DNA of 64,000 nt from contig NZ_CP186925.1 of assembly GCF_049562855.1 (NCBI RefSeq), positions 620,001 through 684,000 of the forward strand, written 5' to 3'. The number at the start of each line of letters is the position of its first letter. Within the stretch, counting starts at the first letter, position 1. Both the position numbers and the translations under genes were made by a program. Source of the DNA: Ruminococcus_C callidus (GTDB lineage Bacteria; Bacillota; Clostridia; Oscillospirales; Ruminococcaceae). Of the stretch, positions 48,779 to 58,200 are shown in pieces. Below the pieces are notes generated by a model, which was not told the DNA's origin, searched no databases, and saw only the letters and a program-made list of their open reading frames with translations.

Positions 48779-50032
48779 TTAGAGATATGTGAGGAACTGC
48801 GATGCCAGAACCACCAGTACCAGTGCGATCGGATAGGTTGCAGCGTAAGCACTTGCAACGTTCGGTGTGCCGCTGGTATTGATGAGAGCACCCAGAGCCG
48901 GTGTGCTGGTCATACCGCCGGTGATAGAACCGAGGTTGTTGAACAGGCTCAGCTTCAGCACCTTCTTCGCGAGGAAGAAGCCGATGAACAGCGGAATGAT
49001 CGTCATCAGTGCACCCCACAGGAACAGCAGCGGACCGTACTTTTCCAGTGTCTGTACGAATCCGGCACCGCCGTCTACGCCGGCACCGATGAGGAACAGA
49101 ACCAGTCCCCATTCCTGAAAGACTTCCAGCAGATGCTTGTTGACCTTCATGCTCAGCTTGCCGATTCTGCCGAAGTGTCCGAAAATCAGACCCATGATCA
49201 GCGGGCCGCCGGTAGTGCCCAGATTAAAGGAACCTGCACCCAGCGGAATGTTGATGCAGCCCAGAATGGCACCAGTCAGAACGGTCAGGGCAAATGCACC
49301 CAGACCGAATTTGTCCATTTCAAACAGCTTTTTCTGCTTCAGCGGACTTTCTTCGCCAGTGTCTACAGAAGTCAGCTTGGCACGTTCTTCGTCCATGTTG
49401 GCTTTCAGTACCTTCGGTACGATCTGCACGAACAGAACAACGCCGATAACGCCGAACGGATATGCCACGGCATGCCCTACGGCGATTTCCTTGAACACCG
49501 GAGAACTTTCCCCGATCGCTTCCTGTGCTGCGGCAAATGCCGGCGTACTGGTCAGTGCACCGGACAGCAGACCAACGCTCATGGCAGAATTCATGTCCGG
49601 CACCAGCAGTGTGATCAGAGCACAGACACCTGCACCGGCAGCAATGATGATCGCACCCAGCAGAACGTAGGACTTGGCGTTTTTCTTCAGATTCTTGAAG
49701 AATGTCGGACCGGCGATCAGACCAACGGAAGTGACGAACAGGATCAGACCAAAGCTCTGGATCAACTTGAAATAAAAGTTGACAGCGTCCTGTGCTTCTA
49801 CGTCAGCGATCCATGCGGCAATACCGTTGTCGCCGAATGCCACGCCCTTGAAGTGGCCAACGACCAGAGCCACCAGAAAGATGGCAGCGGTTCCCAGCGA
49901 AACGCCCTTGATGTTGATCTTGCCCAGCAGATAGCCTACAACGATGATCGCAAAGACAAAGAACAGGACCATGACAATGGCGGACATGCTGAAAATATGC
50001 GTGCCTGCCACTTCGAACAGTTTTAGACTCAT
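48779..50032 (-). CDS. AspT/YidE-type putative transporter
   Basis: The 417-residue membrane protein has about 10-11 hydrophobic helices and two halves with the Asp-Al_Ex domain signature: S-V-G-L-I-A-G-P-T-F-F and S-G-A-L-T-S-T-P-A-F-A-A-A in the first, G-A-G-V-D-G-G and T-G-G-M-T-S-T-P-A-L-G-A-L in the second. This is the aspartate:alanine exchanger-like superfamily. The central RCK/TrkA_C pair of many members is replaced by a short linker. Substrate is unknown, perhaps a dicarboxylate or amino acid. AAGGAGAGAGG lies before the ATG at 50032. The leader carries a 12-bp hairpin. Confidence 0.85.
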   Translation of the reverse strand: MSLKLFEVAGTHIFSMSAIVMVLFFVFAIIVVGYLLGKINIKGVSLGTAAIFLVALVVGHFKGVAFGDNGIAAWIADVEAQDAVNFYFKLIQSFGLILFVTSVGLIAGPTFFKNLKKNAKSYVLLGAIIIAAGAGVCALITLLVPDMNSAMSVGLLSGALTSTPAFAAAQEAIGESSPVFKEIAVGHAVAYPFGVIGVVLFVQIVPKVLKANMDEERAKLTSVDTGEESPLKQKKLFEMDKFGLGAFALTVLTGAILGCINIPLGAGSFNLGTTGGPLIMGLIFGHFGRIGKLSMKVNKHLLEVFQEWGLVLFLIGAGVDGGAGFVQTLEKYGPLLFLWGALMTIIPLFIGFFLAKKVLKLSLFNNLGSITGGMTSTPALGALINTSGTPNVASAYAATYPIALVLVVLASQFLTYL

Positions 50033-50064
50033 GAAAAAACCTCTCTCCTTATACATGAAGCTGG

Positions 50065-50102
50065 GAGAAACCGACAGGCTCTCGTTGGGATGTCGGTTTC
50101 TC
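50065..50102 (-). promoter_or_regulatory. Leader hairpin of the transporter gene
   Basis: In the 118-nt leader, GAGAAACCGACA pairs with TGTCGGTTTCTC around a 14-nt loop. It lies about 20 nt before the ribosome site and has no T run directly after, so it could act on translation or stability. Confidence 0.5.
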
Positions 50103-50157
50103 CGCGATAAACACCTGTGTGCCGTATAAAAACAAGCGGAACACAACATACTTTATT

Positions 50158-50186
50158 ATTATAACTGATTTCAGTTTTTTTGTCAA
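50158..50186 (-). promoter_or_regulatory. Consensus promoter of the transporter
   Basis: On the minus strand TTGACA (50186-50181), a 17-bp spacer and TATAAT (50163-50158). The divergent gap 50187-50397 shows no other feature. Confidence 0.9.
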
Positions 50187-50397
50187 TAATGCCGAACGAT
50201 TTTCTGAAAATTGTACGTTTCCAATGATTTTCCACCCTAAAAGTGTCGATTGACTGGGGAAAAGCACAAAACCAGATGTAACAGTTTGAAAAAATTAGTG
50301 GATTTCCAATTGCACAGTACGAATTCCTCACCGAATTTTTGGAATTGGAGGAAATTTTTGTGAGTGATGTGAATTTGCACAAAGATACATCTCCGGA

Positions 50398-50426
50398 TTG
50401 ACAGAAAATTATAAATATGATATAAT
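50398..50426 (+). promoter_or_regulatory. Consensus promoter of the transglutaminase-dockerin gene
   Basis: TTGACA (50398-50403), 17-bp spacer, TATAAT (50421-50426). Confidence 0.9.
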
Positions 50427-50474
50427 AAAAGCAGTTGAAAATTCTGCAATTGCAGAAAAAGGAGGTGTCGGTAA

Positions 50475-52436
50475 ATGCGGCACAATTGGATCACCCCCAG
50501 GATGGGGCTTTTTTTGGCGGCGGCAATGCTGATGTCATCGCTTTCGGCGTTGCCGCCGGTGTCTGCGGCGGAAACTGCCATGACAGATGATCTGCTTTCG
50601 GTGCAGGGGATTCCGGTGGAACACACGCCGGAAATTGCCCTTTACGGAGCAGGGAACACGTCCCCGGACGAACAGGCAGCGTATCCGGAGGACATTTACA
50701 GTTCCACAATGGGCTATGACGTTCTGAACGATGCACAAAAAAGCCTGTACCGCAAGATCAAGGCGGCGGCACATGCATTTTATACCGGAACTGCGGCGGC
50801 AGAAGGAGTGTCTTACGGTTCTGATGAGGAAAAGCTACCCTGCTTTGCCGTAGTCAGCAATACGGATTCTTCTCTCTCCAACGAGGATACCGTCAAGGTC
50901 ATTTCCATGTTCCGCAATGACAATCCCATGTATTTTTTTGTGGGGAACAACTACTTGTACAGCATGGACTACGATTTTGAAACGGAAAAAAACTATGTTG
51001 GTGCGGTTTATATCGCCTGCGTCGAGGAATACACCAGCGGGACGGCACGACAGGCGGAACGCCGTGCACTGGAAACACAGATCACTGCGGCACGGGAACA
51101 GGTGGAAGCACAGGATACTGCATGGGCAAAAGCCAGAGCCGCCAATGACTGGCTCTGCAACAGCCTGACTTACGCCTATGATGCCAGCGGTAATCCGGAC
51201 GATTCCATGGCATCACACAGCATTGTAGGGGCGTTTGATGAACGCTATTGTGCGGCAGTGTGCGAGGGCTATGCCAAGGCGTTCCAGCTGCTGATGAACG
51301 CTGCCGGCGTGGCGAATGCCTACATTGTCGGGCTGGGAAACGGCGGCGGGCATGCGTGGAACATGGCTCAGATGGACGACGGCTACTATTATTATTTTGA
51401 TGTGACGTGGAACGACTCCACCAGTTCAGACAAATATTTTGCCGCGGGAGAAACGAGTTTTTCCAAGAATCACACGCCCAACACGGCAGACGGCGAGAGA
51501 TGGGACTATCTCTATGACCTACCGGACGTGCCGGAGGATGACGGCACTGATGAAACGGGTACTGTTCTGACAGAGGGAGATTTCACTTACCAGCTGTACA
51601 CAGACCACGCGGTTCTGACGGCGTACACTGGCGAGGACGTATCTGTTTCCGTGCCGGAGGAGGCAGACGGGCTGCCGGTTACAGCGATCAAAGGGGCATT
51701 TGCCGGAAACGCTGCCGTACAACTGGTGGACCTGCCGAAAACCGTGACTGCGGTTTCCTACGGCACCGGTGGCATCGGGGCATTTGAAAACTGTACCGCT
51801 TTGCAGGCGGTTTCCATGATTTTGACTTCCCGCGTGGAATACCACTCGTTCCGGAACTGTTCTGCGTTGCAGACTGCCACGCTGCCGCAGACAGTTACCC
51901 TTGTGGGAGCAGGTGCTTTTGCGGCGTGTACCAGTTTGAACACGCTGCGTGTTTATTCCAGTGACTGCACCTTTGGGGCAGCATCGGCAGTTCCTGCGGA
52001 AACGGTGCTCTACGGCTATGCGGGTTCTACCGCACAGGCTTACGCGAAAAAGTATGACCGGACATTTCTGTTGTTCGGGACTGTGACGACTGCCGCAACC
52101 ACAGCTGCAACTGAAACGACAACGACCACCACACAGACGACAACCACGACCCGAGCGACAACACAGACTACCTCTGACAGCACCACTGCAACCACGACAG
52201 CAACAACTGTCACTGCCGGAGAGATTCTGCTGCCGGAGGTGGGGGACTGTAACAATGACGGCGTGTGCAGGGTAGATGATCTGGTGCTGCTGAATCAGTA
52301 CCTGTTGGGCAGCGTACAGGGCAGCGAAGTGCAGCGACCTGCGATGGACTGTAACGCAGACGGCACAGTGGACAGCAGGGACAGCCAGCTGCTGGCGATG
52401 TTCCTCATGCAGCTGATCCCACGGCTGCCGGCATAA
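50475..52436 (+). CDS. Secreted transglutaminase-like/LRR/dockerin protein
   Basis: The 653-residue protein has a signal peptide (1-31) and a transglutaminase-like cysteine domain with the full triad visible: Cys263 in A-V-C-E-G-Y-A-K-A-F, His293 in G-G-H-A-W-N and Asp309 in Y-F-D-V-T-W. A few BspA-type LRR repeats (about 390-520), a Thr-rich linker (about 537-580) and a dockerin (588-652; loops D-C-N-N-D-G-V-C-R and D-C-N-A-D-G-T-V-D) follow. It may cleave or cross-link proteins at the cell surface or on a scaffoldin. AGGAGGTG precedes the ATG. A family-B element follows 12 bp after the stop. Confidence 0.88.
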   Translation: MRHNWITPRMGLFLAAAMLMSSLSALPPVSAAETAMTDDLLSVQGIPVEHTPEIALYGAGNTSPDEQAAYPEDIYSSTMGYDVLNDAQKSLYRKIKAAAHAFYTGTAAAEGVSYGSDEEKLPCFAVVSNTDSSLSNEDTVKVISMFRNDNPMYFFVGNNYLYSMDYDFETEKNYVGAVYIACVEEYTSGTARQAERRALETQITAAREQVEAQDTAWAKARAANDWLCNSLTYAYDASGNPDDSMASHSIVGAFDERYCAAVCEGYAKAFQLLMNAAGVANAYIVGLGNGGGHAWNMAQMDDGYYYYFDVTWNDSTSSDKYFAAGETSFSKNHTPNTADGERWDYLYDLPDVPEDDGTDETGTVLTEGDFTYQLYTDHAVLTAYTGEDVSVSVPEEADGLPVTAIKGAFAGNAAVQLVDLPKTVTAVSYGTGGIGAFENCTALQAVSMILTSRVEYHSFRNCSALQTATLPQTVTLVGAGAFAACTSLNTLRVYSSDCTFGAASAVPAETVLYGYAGSTAQAYAKKYDRTFLLFGTVTTAATTAATETTTTTTQTTTTTRATTQTTSDSTTATTTATTVTAGEILLPEVGDCNNDGVCRVDDLVLLNQYLLGSVQGSEVQRPAMDCNADGTVDSRDSQLLAMFLMQLIPRLPA

Positions 52437-52448
52437 CAACGGATACGA

Positions 52449-52620
52449 GGCAATACCGCACAAAGAGCGTCTGGCGACTTTGCACGCCATCTGCCTGCAA
52501 ATTTCCCGTCATATTTCACAAAAATGCTCGTGAATACATCAAGTATTCACTCCGCTTTTTGTTTCATCTGACGAAAAATTTGACGACGCATCTGTCGCAC
52601 AATCTTTGTGCGGTATTGCC
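52449..52620. repeat. Family-B MITE, copy B4
   Basis: 172 bp with perfect 17-bp terminal repeats. Flanks ACGA and ATAA do not match, the only full-length copy without a visible 4-bp duplication. Confidence 0.85.
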
Positions 52621-52626
52621 ATAATG

Positions 52627-52661
52627 AAAAGGCACAGCTTCCGAAAAAGCTGTGCCTTTTG
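52627..52661. terminator. Bidirectional terminator
   Basis: AAAAGGCACAGCTT pairs with AAGCTGTGCCTTTT with a 6-nt loop; serves the convergent dockerin genes. Confidence 0.85.
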
Positions 52662-52709
52662 TCATATCATGAAATGGTTTGCAAATGATTGTGAAGACAG
52701 GTTCTGAGA

Positions 52710-54869
52710 TCAGCCGTTGTACGGCAGCGTCTTGACGAGGTTTACAATGAACTGCATCAGAACAGTTGCGTCATCAGAGCTGATTTCGCCGTTGCCGTTG
52801 CAGTCTGCATTCTTGTTCGCTGCGGTGTCCAGCTGTACCGAACCGGCAACTGCCTTGTTCAGCAGAACACAGTCGGTAACATCTACACGGCCGTCCAGAT
52901 TGACGTCGCCGTACAGAACGACACCGACAGGAACCGTTTCAGTTGTACCGCTGTTGCTGCCTTCTGTAGTCTGGGTGGTATCCGTTGCCACCGGAACGGT
53001 GGTATCCGTTGCTACCGGAACAGTGGTGTCTGTTGCTACCGGAACTTCGGTATTTGTAGTCGTGATCGGATCCAGCGAATCAAATGTGATGTCGTTTGCG
53101 TTTGCGTAGTCCTTTGCGGCAGTGCTCTCATTGCCGGTAATGGTCATATCATTGCCCTTTACAAGCGTATCCTTTTCCACTTTGTAGCCGAATGCATTGC
53201 TGCCGATAGAGGAAACGTTTTTCGGAATGGTGACATTTGTGAGAGAATCGCAGTCTACGAATGCACACTTGTCGATCGATTCCAGAGAATCCGGAAGCTG
53301 AATGCTGCTCATAGAAGTGCAGCCGCCGAAGGCGTACTGTCCCACCTTTTTAACGCTTTCCGGAACGGTAACATTGTCCAGTTTATTGCAGCGGTAGAAC
53401 AGGTAGTTATCCAGATTGGTAACGCCGTTGCCGATGGTGACATCGGTCAGGTTGGCATTGTTGTAGAATGTCCACTTGCCGAGATCGGTCACAGAGTCCG
53501 GAACAGTGATTTTGGTAACATTGGTGCACTCTGCAAAGGCACTCTGTCCCAGCTTGGTGACGGTATCCGGAATATTGACTTCTGTCAGACTGGTGCAGCC
53601 GTAGAATGCAGAAGCACCGATCGAGTCAACATTTGCCCCGAACTTGACATCATTCAGGCTGGTGCAGCGATAGAACAGGTTGTCACTGATCTTGGTCAGA
53701 GAATCCGGCAGGACAATGCTTTCCAGAGAACCGCAGCTGTAGAATACGATCTCGTCCACCTGCTTCAGTGTCTGCGGCAGTGTTACGGATTTCAAGTTGC
53801 TGCAATAAGCGAATACGCCGGATTTGATCGTGGTGATGCTGTCCGGAATTTCAATGCTTTCCAGACCGCTGTATGCAAAGGTGTCCTTCCGCAGGGAAGT
53901 CATGCCGGAGGACAGCTTGACAGTTTTCAGATTCTGGCAGTGGCTGAATGCTGCTGTTGCAACATTAGTCACACTGTCCGGCAGTTCGATAGAAGACAGA
54001 CCGGAATAAGTAAAGGCATTTGCGTTGATTCTGGTGCAGGAGCTTTCGGGGAACTGCACAGTGTCCAGACTTGAACAGCCATAGAATGCATTGGAACCGA
54101 TGCTCTGTACGCCTTCTTCCAGAACGACAGTTTTCAGCTTTGCACAGTTTGCAAACATGGTAGAGCCGATGGAGGTCAGATTTCCGGGGATCGTGATGGA
54201 TTCCAGAGATGCACAGTAGGAGAATGCATCGTTACCGACAAAGTACAGGCTTGCCGGCAGCTTGATGTCTGTCAGGTTGGAGCAGGAGCAGAACGCACCA
54301 CCGTTAATGGAAGCCACGCTGTCCGGCATGCTGACGCTAGTCAGATTGGTACAGCCCAGAAATGCGTTTGCACCGATGCCCACCATACCGTCCGGCATGG
54401 TGACGGTCTGCAATTCCTTGTTGCCGTAGAATGCAGCCGCAGCGATAAAGGTTACCGGATATTCTTCTTCGTCCTCTTCGTCATAAATGGTATCCGGAAT
54501 CACCAGATCAGTGGTGCCCGGTGCACAGCCGGTGATCTGTGCCTTTTTCGATACGATCTTGTAGTACAGCTTGCCGTCCTGTGTCGGTTTGCCGTCCGGA
54601 ATCACAACGTCGGAATCTTCCGCATAATTCGGTGTGGGAATGGTTTCCAGACCGCCGGCAGTGCCGCTGATCGCTGCTTTCACATCTGCTGCAATCTGTG
54701 CATCGACCTGACTGGACGGCATCGGTTCTTCCAGTTCCGGCATCACTGCCGAGATCACCGTGTCGGCGGCACTCTGAGGTGCTGCATAAGCGGTCGTGCC
54801 CAGACAGCAGGGAATCAGTGCCGCAATGGCAACGATGCCTGCAATAGTTTTTCTCCAATTTGATCTCAT
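52710..54869 (-). CDS. Secreted LRR_5 protein with dockerin
   Basis: The 719-residue protein has a signal peptide (1-30), a propeptide-like region, then about 20 regular BspA/LRR_5 repeats (about 135-590; A-F-x-x-C-x-S-L-x-x-V-x-I-P). A linker contains T-D-T-T-V-P-V-A repeated three times, and a C-terminal dockerin spans about 650-719 (D-V-N-L-D-G-R-V-D and D-C-N-G-N-G-E-I-S). The dockerin is of the short-linker kind shared with the transglutaminase protein next door. AAAGGGG precedes the ATG; a perfect promoter lies upstream. Confidence 0.9.
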   Translation of the reverse strand: MRSNWRKTIAGIVAIAALIPCCLGTTAYAAPQSAADTVISAVMPELEEPMPSSQVDAQIAADVKAAISGTAGGLETIPTPNYAEDSDVVIPDGKPTQDGKLYYKIVSKKAQITGCAPGTTDLVIPDTIYDEEDEEEYPVTFIAAAAFYGNKELQTVTMPDGMVGIGANAFLGCTNLTSVSMPDSVASINGGAFCSCSNLTDIKLPASLYFVGNDAFSYCASLESITIPGNLTSIGSTMFANCAKLKTVVLEEGVQSIGSNAFYGCSSLDTVQFPESSCTRINANAFTYSGLSSIELPDSVTNVATAAFSHCQNLKTVKLSSGMTSLRKDTFAYSGLESIEIPDSITTIKSGVFAYCSNLKSVTLPQTLKQVDEIVFYSCGSLESIVLPDSLTKISDNLFYRCTSLNDVKFGANVDSIGASAFYGCTSLTEVNIPDTVTKLGQSAFAECTNVTKITVPDSVTDLGKWTFYNNANLTDVTIGNGVTNLDNYLFYRCNKLDNVTVPESVKKVGQYAFGGCTSMSSIQLPDSLESIDKCAFVDCDSLTNVTIPKNVSSIGSNAFGYKVEKDTLVKGNDMTITGNESTAAKDYANANDITFDSLDPITTTNTEVPVATDTTVPVATDTTVPVATDTTQTTEGSNSGTTETVPVGVVLYGDVNLDGRVDVTDCVLLNKAVAGSVQLDTAANKNADCNGNGEISSDDATVLMQFIVNLVKTLPYNG

Positions 54870-54917
54870 AAGAATAAGCCCCTTTCAGTGCATGAGTATA
54901 CATACAATATTTCTTAC

Positions 54918-54946
54918 ATTATAATCGATTTTATCCCTTTTGTCAA
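54918..54946 (-). promoter_or_regulatory. Consensus promoter of the LRR-dockerin gene 52710-54869
   Basis: On the minus strand TTGACA (54946-54941), a 17-bp spacer and TATAAT (54923-54918). The stretch to 55099 is AT-rich and otherwise empty. Confidence 0.9.
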
Positions 54947-55099
54947 TAGCTTTTTTGTAGAATTTGACAACGCTGTTTTTGTGAGGAATGACGGAAACAC
55001 CGGCTGCCTTACAGAATTTTTCCACAAGTTCTTGCTTCTTTGGCAATTTTGCAACGAAATAGAAATTAGATTTGAAAACCGAAAAATGGAAAAATATGT

Positions 55100-55128
55100 T
55101 TGACTTTTTGTGGCATTTGTGCTATAAT
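55100..55128 (+). promoter_or_regulatory. Promoter of the giant LRR gene
   Basis: TTGACT (55100-55105), 17-bp spacer, TATAAT (55123-55128). Confidence 0.85.
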
Positions 55129-55157
55129 ATTAATGTATGACTTTAGATAAAAAAACG

Positions 55158-55181
55158 CCTCCGGAAGTGCTTTCCGGAGGC
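55158..55181 (+). promoter_or_regulatory. Leader hairpin of the giant LRR gene
   Basis: GCCTCCGGAA pairs with TTCCGGAGGC around a 4-nt loop early in a 115-nt leader. No T run follows. It may stabilise the long mRNA. Confidence 0.55.
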
Positions 55182-55250
55182 TCTGAAAGCAGCGTCATGT
55201 CAGTCTGTCAGGTAGGTTCGGCGTGAGGCTGCCTGCATAGAGAGGAAGCG

Positions 55251-58200
55251 ATGTTTGTGCAGAACCCAAACACGAATCGATACCGTTGCCTTAGCTTTTT
55301 ACTGGCGGGCATGATGGCTGTGACCAGCCTGCCGCTGCCGGCATTTGCAGCAGATGCGGCGGCGGGGGAGGAAATCGCCATTTCGGCAGAACGATTTCCG
55401 GACGAGCAGTTCCGGAACTACATTTCCGAACAGCTGGACAGCGACGGTGACAACATGCTGTCCGCGACGGAATGCAGCGAAGTCGTTGATCTGAATGTAT
55501 CCCAGCAGGGCATTGCCGATCTGACGGGGATCGATGTCTTTTCCAAATTGCAGCAGCTGGATTGTTCCGGAAACACGTTGTCGGCATTGGATATTTCCGG
55601 TGCTGCACAGCTGTTGCAGCTGAATTGCTCTGCGAATCCGGATTTGTCTGCACTGAAACTGCCGGAGAAAAACGGTGCGTTTTCCTTTTTGGTGATGTTG
55701 GACTGTAGTGACTGTGCTCTGACAGAACTGTCGCTGGATTCTTACGCCCTTTTGGGAACGCTGGACTGCTCCGGCAATCAGCTGGCAGCACTGGATATTT
55801 CTGCGAATTCCAATTTGCGGACTGTGGACTGCTCCGGCAATCAGCTGACTACGCTGGACGTTTCTGCGAATTCCAATTTGCAGACTGTAAACTGTTCCAA
55901 CAACCAGCTGGCTACGCTGGACGTTTCTGCGAATTCCAATTTGCAGACTGTGGACTGCTCCGGCAACCAGCTGACTACGCTGGACGTTTCTGCGAATTCC
56001 AATTTGCAGACTGTAAACTGTTCCAATAATCAGCTGGCAGCACTGGACGTTTCTGCGAATTCCAATTTGCAGACTGTAAACTGTTCCAATAATCAGCTGA
56101 CTACGCTGAACTTTTCCCAGAATGCCAAGCTGGAGGAAGTGGACTGCTCCGGCAACCAGCTGACAGAACTGGACGTATATAATGCCCTTCTTCAGAAACT
56201 GGACTGCTCGGAAAATGCCCTGCCGTCCCTGTTCCTGTCGGAGTGTTCTGCTCTCCGCGAACTGGACTGTTCCCAGAACCAGCTGGTGGAACTGGACACC
56301 ACCGGACTGACGCTGGAAATACTGGAAACTGCCGGCAATCAGCGTGCCATTGTGCCGCAGCCGGAACGGGCGGGAGCGTACAGCTATGACCTGAACAATC
56401 TGCCGGAACTGGAACAGGACCGCATCACCGGCTGGGAGAACGCTTCTGTGAAGGAAGATGCCGCCAATGTACTGCAAATTCCGGCAGACACCGAACGTGT
56501 GTCTTATGGCTACCGGCTGGACAGCCAGCAGGCAGTGCCGGTGGCAACGTTCACCCTGACATTGCAGCCGGACGAAGCGTGTTATTTGCAGCTGGACGAG
56601 GAGCATTTTCCGGACGCAGCATTCCGGAGCCTTGTCCGCGACAGCTTTGACACTGACGGAAACAGCTGGCTCTCGCTGGCGGAACTACAGGCAGCCAAGA
56701 CCCTGACGATTTCCGCAGACAGCGGCATCACAGACCTTACCGGAATGGAACAGCTGTGCTGGCTGGAGAATTTGCAGTGCAGCGGAATTTCTTTAGAACG
56801 ACTGGACGTTTCCGGATTTTCCGCTTTGAAGATGCTGTCCTGTGACGGCTGCGGGCTGAAAGAACTGCTGCTGCCGGAAGAATCCTCGCTGGAAGTGCTC
56901 TCCTGCAAACAAAACCAGCTGACCTCTCTGGAACTGAGCAGGCAGAGCAATCTGCAAAAGCTGTTCTGTGCGGACAACCAACTCTGTGCCCTGCAAATCG
57001 ACGGCACGAAACTGGCAGACGGCACAGTGTCTGCTGATGGAAACGTGACTGCGATCTCGCCGGATATTCTGGGACAGCTGGACTTGTCCCAACTGTCCGG
57101 CTTCTCCGCAGAGCAGGCAGAGAACTGGACAAACGGCACGGTGCAGGACGGCGTTCTGACGGTGGCAGACCTTAGCCAGCCGGTGACCTATACCTATTAC
57201 CTCGATGCCGCCAGAACCCAGACGGTGCAGTTTACCTTACAGCCAGAGGAACCGCTGCTGCCTGTTGATGCAGTACATTTTCCGGACAGTGCATTCCGCA
57301 GCTATGTACAGGGACTGGACACCAATGACGACGGCAGCCTTTCCCGCAGGGAACTGTTTGCCGTAACAGAAATGCTCATCGGCGGGAAGTCTATCTGGGA
57401 TCTGACCGGAATCCAGTATTTTGTCCGGCTGGAAACGCTGGACTGCTCCGCTAACAATCTGCGGAAGCTGGATCTGACAACGCTTTCTCAACTGAAAACG
57501 CTGAACTGTTCCAATAATAATCTCTCCTCGCTGGTACTGCCGGAGAACAGCCTTCTGGAGGAACTCCGCTGCTCCAGCAACAGCACATTGCAGGAACTCT
57601 CTGTTGCTTCTCTTTCTCATCTGCAAGTGCTCTACTGTGCCCAGTGCCGCCTGAAAACGCTGGATCTGACGAATTCGCCGGAACTGACGACATTGAACTG
57701 CTCACTGAATCAGCTGACTTCGCTGGAACTGGGCGGACTGTCCCACCTGACCACGCTGAATTGTTCCATGAATAAGCTGACTGCTTTAGACTTATCAGCT
57801 CTTTCCGTGCTGAGATCCCTGAACTGTGCCAGCAACCAGATTCCGGCACTGGCGGTGGAACAGTGTCCGGAACTGGCTACACTGAATTGTTCCAACAACC
57901 AGCTGACCGTGCTGAAAACCGAGTCGCTGCCGAATCTGGAATCGCTGGTGTGCATCAACAATCAGCTGACTGCACTGCAAGCAGCTGATGGCGTGACACT
58001 GCAAAAGCTGAGTGCGGCACGCAACAAACGTACTGTTGCAATGGACAGCCTGAACCGGATCCGCTTTGCAGATCTGGCGGAGAACTTTCAGCCGTCCCGC
58101 GTGGTACAGGGCAGCATTACCAATGGTGAGGCAGGTGCAGGCGGTATCTATGTCACAGACCCCAGCTGGAGTGTGTCATATCAGTATCAGGTGCAGGCAG

